From contig JAWAHN010000001.1 in NCBI GenBank assembly GCA_038889235.1, forward strand, positions 592,499 through 656,498: 64,000 nucleotides of DNA, read 5' to 3'. The translations under genes and the position numbers were made by a program. This DNA comes from Candidatus Jordarchaeales archaeon (lineage in GTDB: Archaea; Asgardarchaeota; Jordiarchaeia; Jordiarchaeales; Freyrarchaeaceae). This document shows, piece after piece, positions 60,937-64,000 of the stretch (positions within the stretch are counted from its first letter, which is position 1; each line of letters begins with the position of its first letter). The notes beneath the pieces are model-generated. The model was not told the DNA's origin. It saw nothing but the letters and a program-made list of their open reading frames with translations, and did no database searches.

Positions 60937-61473
60937 GTGGTGTACAAGGAGATACGCGAAGCGTGGCTTGCCGAACAAAAAGAGGGGGGCATTCGGACGT
61001 TGGACAGCGAGTTCTTCGAGAGGGCAGCAGGATATCTTAGACGCTTAGAAGCTTTAGAGGAAGAGAGTGAGCTGGTCAAGGTTAAAAGGGAAAGAGTACG
61101 GTACATGCTGATGGATCTTATCGAGCTACGATTAGAGAAGATGTTTTCGAGCATAATTATTAGTACTCCAATAAATCCCGGGGCACTAACCCAGAAGGAA
61201 AGAGAGATCTATGGTGAGCTTCAAGGGTTATTTGAGACGAGAGAGAGCGAGGAAGAGTTGGGTGAGGAGGAATATGTATTGGTACGCATGCTAGTCGACT
61301 TACCAGAGATTGTTGGAGTAGATCTTCAAATCTATGGTCCATTCAAAGCAGAGGACATAGTAACGCTTCCCAGGGACAATGCGATTGCTCTCATAAGAAA
61401 GGGTGTGGCTGTTCCCATAATGGTAGACAGCAAGAGAAATTCCAAGGTGAGTGAGCTACCTACTCAAAGTTAA
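60937..61473 (+). CDS. GINS-family replication protein (Gins51/15-like)
   Basis: A 178-residue subunit of the GINS complex of the CMG helicase. EIREAWLAEQKEGGIRTLDSEFFERAAGYLRRLEALEEE and VRYMLMDLIELRLEKMFSSIIIS show the long helical A domain; the C-terminal DLQIYGPFKAEDIVTLPRDNAIALIRKGVAVPI is the small B domain with the conserved GPF/LP-x-x-A-x-xLI pattern. GTG 60937 follows GGAGGGAG. Last gene of the PCNA-PriL-PriS-GINS run; no MCM is in the window. Confidence 0.92.
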   Translation: MVYKEIREAWLAEQKEGGIRTLDSEFFERAAGYLRRLEALEEESELVKVKRERVRYMLMDLIELRLEKMFSSIIISTPINPGALTQKEREIYGELQGLFETRESEEELGEEEYVLVRMLVDLPEIVGVDLQIYGPFKAEDIVTLPRDNAIALIRKGVAVPIMVDSKRNSKVSELPTQS

Positions 61474-61508
61474 AGAGCTGGATGTTTTTCAACATAGCAC
61501 CGCAAAAA

Positions 61509-61517
61509 CTTTTTAAG
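61509..61517 (+). promoter_or_regulatory. TATA box of uL11-uL1-uL10 operon
   Basis: CTTTTTAAG about 105 bp before the uL11 start, leaving a leader near 80 nt. A 13-codon ORF (ATG 61601) overlaps the uL11 start but has no ribosome-binding site; I do not call it a gene. Confidence 0.5.
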
Positions 61518-61621
61518 TGTCCCGGCTGTTGTTCTTTCTAAAACTAGATAATGAGTGCTTTATAACTGTCAACTTGTGTTCTTCTCATAAGAGTTTAAAA
61601 TGAAAAAAAGGGTGAAACGTA

Positions 61622-62107
61622 TTGGGCAAGGTTACCGTTGAGGCGCTCGTTGAGGGAGGAAAGGCGACTGCTGGCCCACCGATAGGACCAGCCTTAGGCC
61701 CTACGGGAGTAAATCTGTACCAAGTAGTCCAAAAGATAAATGAGCTGACAGCTAAGTTTAAAGGACTTAAAGTTCCCGTAAAGATAACGGTTGACACAGA
61801 TGACAAATCCTTTGAAGTAGAGGTGGGCGTCCCGCCCACTTCAGCTTTGATCTTAAGCAAGTTAGGGAAAGAAAAAGCCACCGGAAGCCCGGGAAAGGAG
61901 GTTACAGGTGACATTTCGATGAAAGATATAGTTGAGATAGCAAAGATGAAGCGCAGCCAGTTGACGGCTAAAACTTTGGCTGGAGCGGTGAGGACGGTAC
62001 TCGGAACCTGTGTTTCTATGGGGATCACTGTGGACGGCAAGGATCCAAGGGTTGTCCAGAAAGAGGTGCTAGAAGGCAAGTATGACCATCTTCTAGTTGA
62101 GGATTAA
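61622..62107 (+). CDS. rpl11: ribosomal protein uL11
   Basis: A 161-residue protein of the GTPase-associated stalk base. VTVEALVEGGKATAGPPIGPALGPTGVNLYQVVQKINELTAKF and PPTSALILSKLGKEKATGSPGKEVTGDISMKDIVEIAKMK are typical, with the C-terminal 23S rRNA-binding domain. TTG 61622 follows AGGGTG. First gene of the stalk operon. Confidence 0.97.
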   Translation: MGKVTVEALVEGGKATAGPPIGPALGPTGVNLYQVVQKINELTAKFKGLKVPVKITVDTDDKSFEVEVGVPPTSALILSKLGKEKATGSPGKEVTGDISMKDIVEIAKMKRSQLTAKTLAGAVRTVLGTCVSMGITVDGKDPRVVQKEVLEGKYDHLLVED

Positions 62108-62141
62108 TTTCGAGCACTAAGGGAAATAAAGGGGGTTTACA

Positions 62142-62804
62142 ATGCCCATCGACAAAAAGGAATTAATTGAGGCGTTGAAAAAGGTCGATGAGATTTCGAA
62201 AAAAAGAAACTTCGTGGAAGCTATAGAGTTGATGGTTAATCTGAAGGATATTGACCTTAAAAAGCCGGAAAACCGCATAAACACCGAGCTTGTTCTTCCG
62301 AATGAGATTGGCGGAGAACCAAATGTTTGTGTTATCGCCTCAGGAGAGCTGGCAGTAAAAGCTAAGGATCTCAATGTGAGGGTGTTAGACAAAGATGAGC
62401 TCCAAAGTCTGGCGGGTAATAAGAAAGCTATAAAGAAGCTTGCTAAGACGTACGATTTCTTCATAGCATCAGTAGATCTTATGCCTCTCGTTGGTAAAAT
62501 CCTTGGTGCCATTCTTGGGCCTAGGGGAAAGATGCCTAAACCAGTACCCCCTAACACCGACCTAAGAGCTGTGCTTGAAAACTATAAGAAAACTGTTAGG
62601 TTGAGAATGAGAGATAATCCTTGTATACACGCCAAGGTTGGCACCAGAGGGATGGATAAAGAAAAGCTGGCTGAAAACATTAATGCGATTTTGTCTTTCC
62701 TTGAGGAGAAACTCGAGCGGGGACCTAGCAACATAAAGTCCATTTATTTGAAGACAACCATGGGGCCCTCTGTTAAAGTGCCATACGTGAGGAGTAAGAG
62801 GTGA
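62142..62804 (+). CDS. rpl1: ribosomal protein uL1
   Basis: A 220-residue L1-stalk protein. FVEAIELMVNLKDIDLKKPENRINTELVLPNEIG, SVDLMPLVGKILGAILGPRGKMPKPVPPNTDL and PYVRSKR end the family pattern. uL1 commonly represses its own operon by binding a leader that mimics 23S rRNA; I did not identify such a structure. ATG 62142 after GGGGG. Confidence 0.97.
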   Translation: MPIDKKELIEALKKVDEISKKRNFVEAIELMVNLKDIDLKKPENRINTELVLPNEIGGEPNVCVIASGELAVKAKDLNVRVLDKDELQSLAGNKKAIKKLAKTYDFFIASVDLMPLVGKILGAILGPRGKMPKPVPPNTDLRAVLENYKKTVRLRMRDNPCIHAKVGTRGMDKEKLAENINAILSFLEEKLERGPSNIKSIYLKTTMGPSVKVPYVRSKR

Positions 62805-62810
62805 AAGAGA

Positions 62811-63824
62811 GTGCAGGTTGAACTAACTGCAAGGGGAAGGCCTGTTCCAGAATACAAGGTGAAAAGAGTAAGTGAAATTAAGCGGCTTATGGAAACATAT
62901 AAAGTCATAGGTATTGCCAATATAGAGGGGATAGGAGCGAAGCAGCTTCAGGAGTTAAGAAGCAAGCTAAGAGGGCAAGTTCTGATAAAAGTGGAGAAAA
63001 ACACGTTGGTCAAAAAAGCTATAGAGAAACTCGCCAGGTCAAAGAAGGGAATAGAACTGCTTATGGAGCACATCAAAGGACCTATAGCGCTTATTTTCAC
63101 CAATATGAATCCAGTTAAACTTAACATGATATTCGAAAAGAACAAGACCAAGGCGCCGATTAAACCTGAATCGGTTACACCTGTAGACATAATAGTTCCA
63201 GCTGGAAATACAGGTCTTCCTCCTGGACCTATAATAAGTGAGCTTGGAAGCGTGGGACTTCCTACAAGGGTGCAATCTGGAACCATATGGATAACCAAAG
63301 ATACACTTGTGGCTAGGGCGGGGGAAGTTGTATCGAAAAACCTTGCAGAAGTTTTAAGAAAACTGAAGATAGAGCCGTTAGAAATTGGATTGGCTTTATC
63401 TGCGGCTTACGCTGATGGAATAGTGTTTACGGAGAAGGATTTGAAGATTAACATTCAAGACGTTCTTGATGAGGTCAAGAAAGCACACGTTGAAGCGGTA
63501 AATCTTGCTGTTTCAGCGCAGGCGGCTATTCCAGAAGTAATGCCATTCATTCTTCAGAAAGCGTACCAGGAGGCGTTTAACCTTGCAGTTAACGCTGCTA
63601 TTCCTACGGTTGAAACCTTGCCGCACATCTTGAAGATAGCTGAGAGTAGGGCAATGAGCCTAGCTGCTGCCGTGGCAAGTAAGAGGCCAGACGCTGTTCC
63701 AGAGGATGTTTTCAAAGCGGCAAAAGCTGAGGGCGAAAAAGTTCCAGAAAGAAAAGAGGAAAAAGAAACTAAGAAGGAGGAAGCTGAAGAAGAAATCGGC
63801 GGTCTGGGTATGTTATTTGGCTAA
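62811..63824 (+). CDS. rplP0: ribosomal protein uL10 (P0)
   Basis: A 337-residue stalk protein that carries the L12 dimers. VSEIKRLMETYKVIGIANIEGIGAKQLQELRSKLRGQ, VEKNTLVKKAIEKLARS and GNTGLPPGPIISELGSVGLPTRVQSGTIWI are conserved. The C-terminal helical spine has repeats for L12 binding, and the tail EKETKKEEAEEEIGGLGMLFG is the acidic GLGMLFG end that contacts elongation factors. GTG 62811. Confidence 0.97.
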   Translation: MQVELTARGRPVPEYKVKRVSEIKRLMETYKVIGIANIEGIGAKQLQELRSKLRGQVLIKVEKNTLVKKAIEKLARSKKGIELLMEHIKGPIALIFTNMNPVKLNMIFEKNKTKAPIKPESVTPVDIIVPAGNTGLPPGPIISELGSVGLPTRVQSGTIWITKDTLVARAGEVVSKNLAEVLRKLKIEPLEIGLALSAAYADGIVFTEKDLKINIQDVLDEVKKAHVEAVNLAVSAQAAIPEVMPFILQKAYQEAFNLAVNAAIPTVETLPHILKIAESRAMSLAAAVASKRPDAVPEDVFKAAKAEGEKVPERKEEKETKKEEAEEEIGGLGMLFG

Positions 63825-63835
63825 ATGTGTGAAAC

Positions 63836-63844
63836 CTTTAAAAG
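63836..63844 (+). promoter_or_regulatory. TATA box of L12
   Basis: CTTTAAAAG 43 bp before the L12 ATG; this would give extra L12, which is needed in several copies per ribosome. Confidence 0.4.
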
Positions 63845-63886
63845 TACTCATCGAAATTAGAAGTTGACAAAAAGGGGTGAAGTGAA

Positions 63887-64000
63887 ATGGAGTATATATA
63901 TGCTGCAATGCTTCTTCACCGTGCGGGGAAGGGTATAAACGAAGAGAATATGAAAAAAGTTCTAACTGCTGCAGGGATATCTCCTGACGAGGTTAGGGTC
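63887..64000 (+). CDS. rpl12: ribosomal protein L12 (P1), cut by the window end
   Basis: The first 38 residues ([21 protein letters not shown] then [17 protein letters not shown]) match the dimerisation domain of archaeal L12/P1. ATG 63887 follows GGGGTGA. The alanine-rich hinge and the acidic tail lie outside the window. Confidence 0.95.
   Translation, partial: MEYIYAAMLLHRAGKGINEENMKKVLTAAGISPDEVRV

Noticed and set aside
61601-61642. 13-codon leader ORF before uL11
   Set aside because: No ribosome-binding site, low-complexity lysine-arginine content, overlaps the uL11 start; likely chance.
1-64000. CRISPR arrays, insertion sequences, prophage or defence islands
   Set aside because: No regular spaced repeats, transposase, integrase or phage genes were seen; gene content is core archaeal.

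Overview
The window is archaeal chromosome. It carries eukaryote-type information genes: eL37, LSm, aIF5A, Nob1, eL18, RpoD and RpoN, L7Ae, Elp3, GatD/GatE, PCNA, two-subunit primase and GINS, together with mevalonate-pathway lipid genes and archaease. Promoters look like TATA boxes, and many starts are TTG or GTG placed 7-9 nt after a GGAGG-type ribosome-binding site. A full SMC-ScpA-ScpB set argues against a Sulfolobales-like crenarchaeote. An Arf/Rab-like small GTPase, a Roadblock/LC7 protein, a possible longin-like protein and an intron-rich tRNA fit a deep lineage on the TACK/Asgard side. I cannot assign a phylum from sequence alone. No insertion sequence, prophage or CRISPR array was seen; this is mostly ordinary core chromosome, densely packed.

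Layout. 1-5 kb: two small unknown genes, an amino-acid permease facing a double-domain universal stress protein, eL37-LSm, MoaE and a phosphodiesterase. 5-13 kb (minus strand): rRNA m5C methyltransferase, Nob1, aIF5A, Hsp20, PAC2 protein, GatB-GatA-GatC and Dph6. 13-21 kb (plus): uS13-uS4-uS11-RpoD-eL18-uL13-uS9-RpoN-uS2, then mevalonate kinase, isopentenyl phosphate kinase and type II IPP isomerase, then L7Ae. 21-29 kb: Elp3, GatE-GatD, a HTH regulator with a C-terminal calcium-type loop, and GlmS. 29-36 kb: SMC-ScpA-ScpB, Roadblock, and two unknown genes. 36-41 kb: PAC2, then a LysW-carrier arginine/lysine cluster facing an N-acyl-ornithine-type carbamoyltransferase. 41-48 kb: SufT-like protein, LarC-LarB, QueC, SAH hydrolase, MetRS and a lone uS19. 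48-52 kb: sugar isomerase, sugar-1-phosphate nucleotidyltransferase and epimerase. 52-56 kb: HypC, CYTH, two ferredoxin proteins, a HAD hydrolase and an MtnA-like isomerase. 56-64 kb: tRNA-Ser with extra segments, archease, small GTPase, OB-fold protein, PCNA-PriL-PriS-GINS, and uL11-uL1-uL10-L12 (cut by the window end).

The most unusual observations are these. (1) Three genes (larB, queC and a HAD hydrolase) have a good ribosome-binding site followed at the right distance by AUA or AUU instead of AUG/GUG/UUG; larB and queC diverge from one palindromic TATA box. (2) tRNA-Ser(GGA) appears to carry three insertions: D-loop, anticodon loop and variable arm. (3) gatE is interrupted by a compact GC-rich hairpin with stops in both frames. 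(4) Mevalonate kinase has a one-base frameshift inside a core motif. (5) A knotted N-acyl-ornithine-type carbamoyltransferase lies directly against a LysW pathway, which raises the possibility of carrier-bound citrulline synthesis. (6) A possible longin-like gene has an in-frame TGA upstream. Items 3, 4 and 6 could also be assembly errors and need read-level support.
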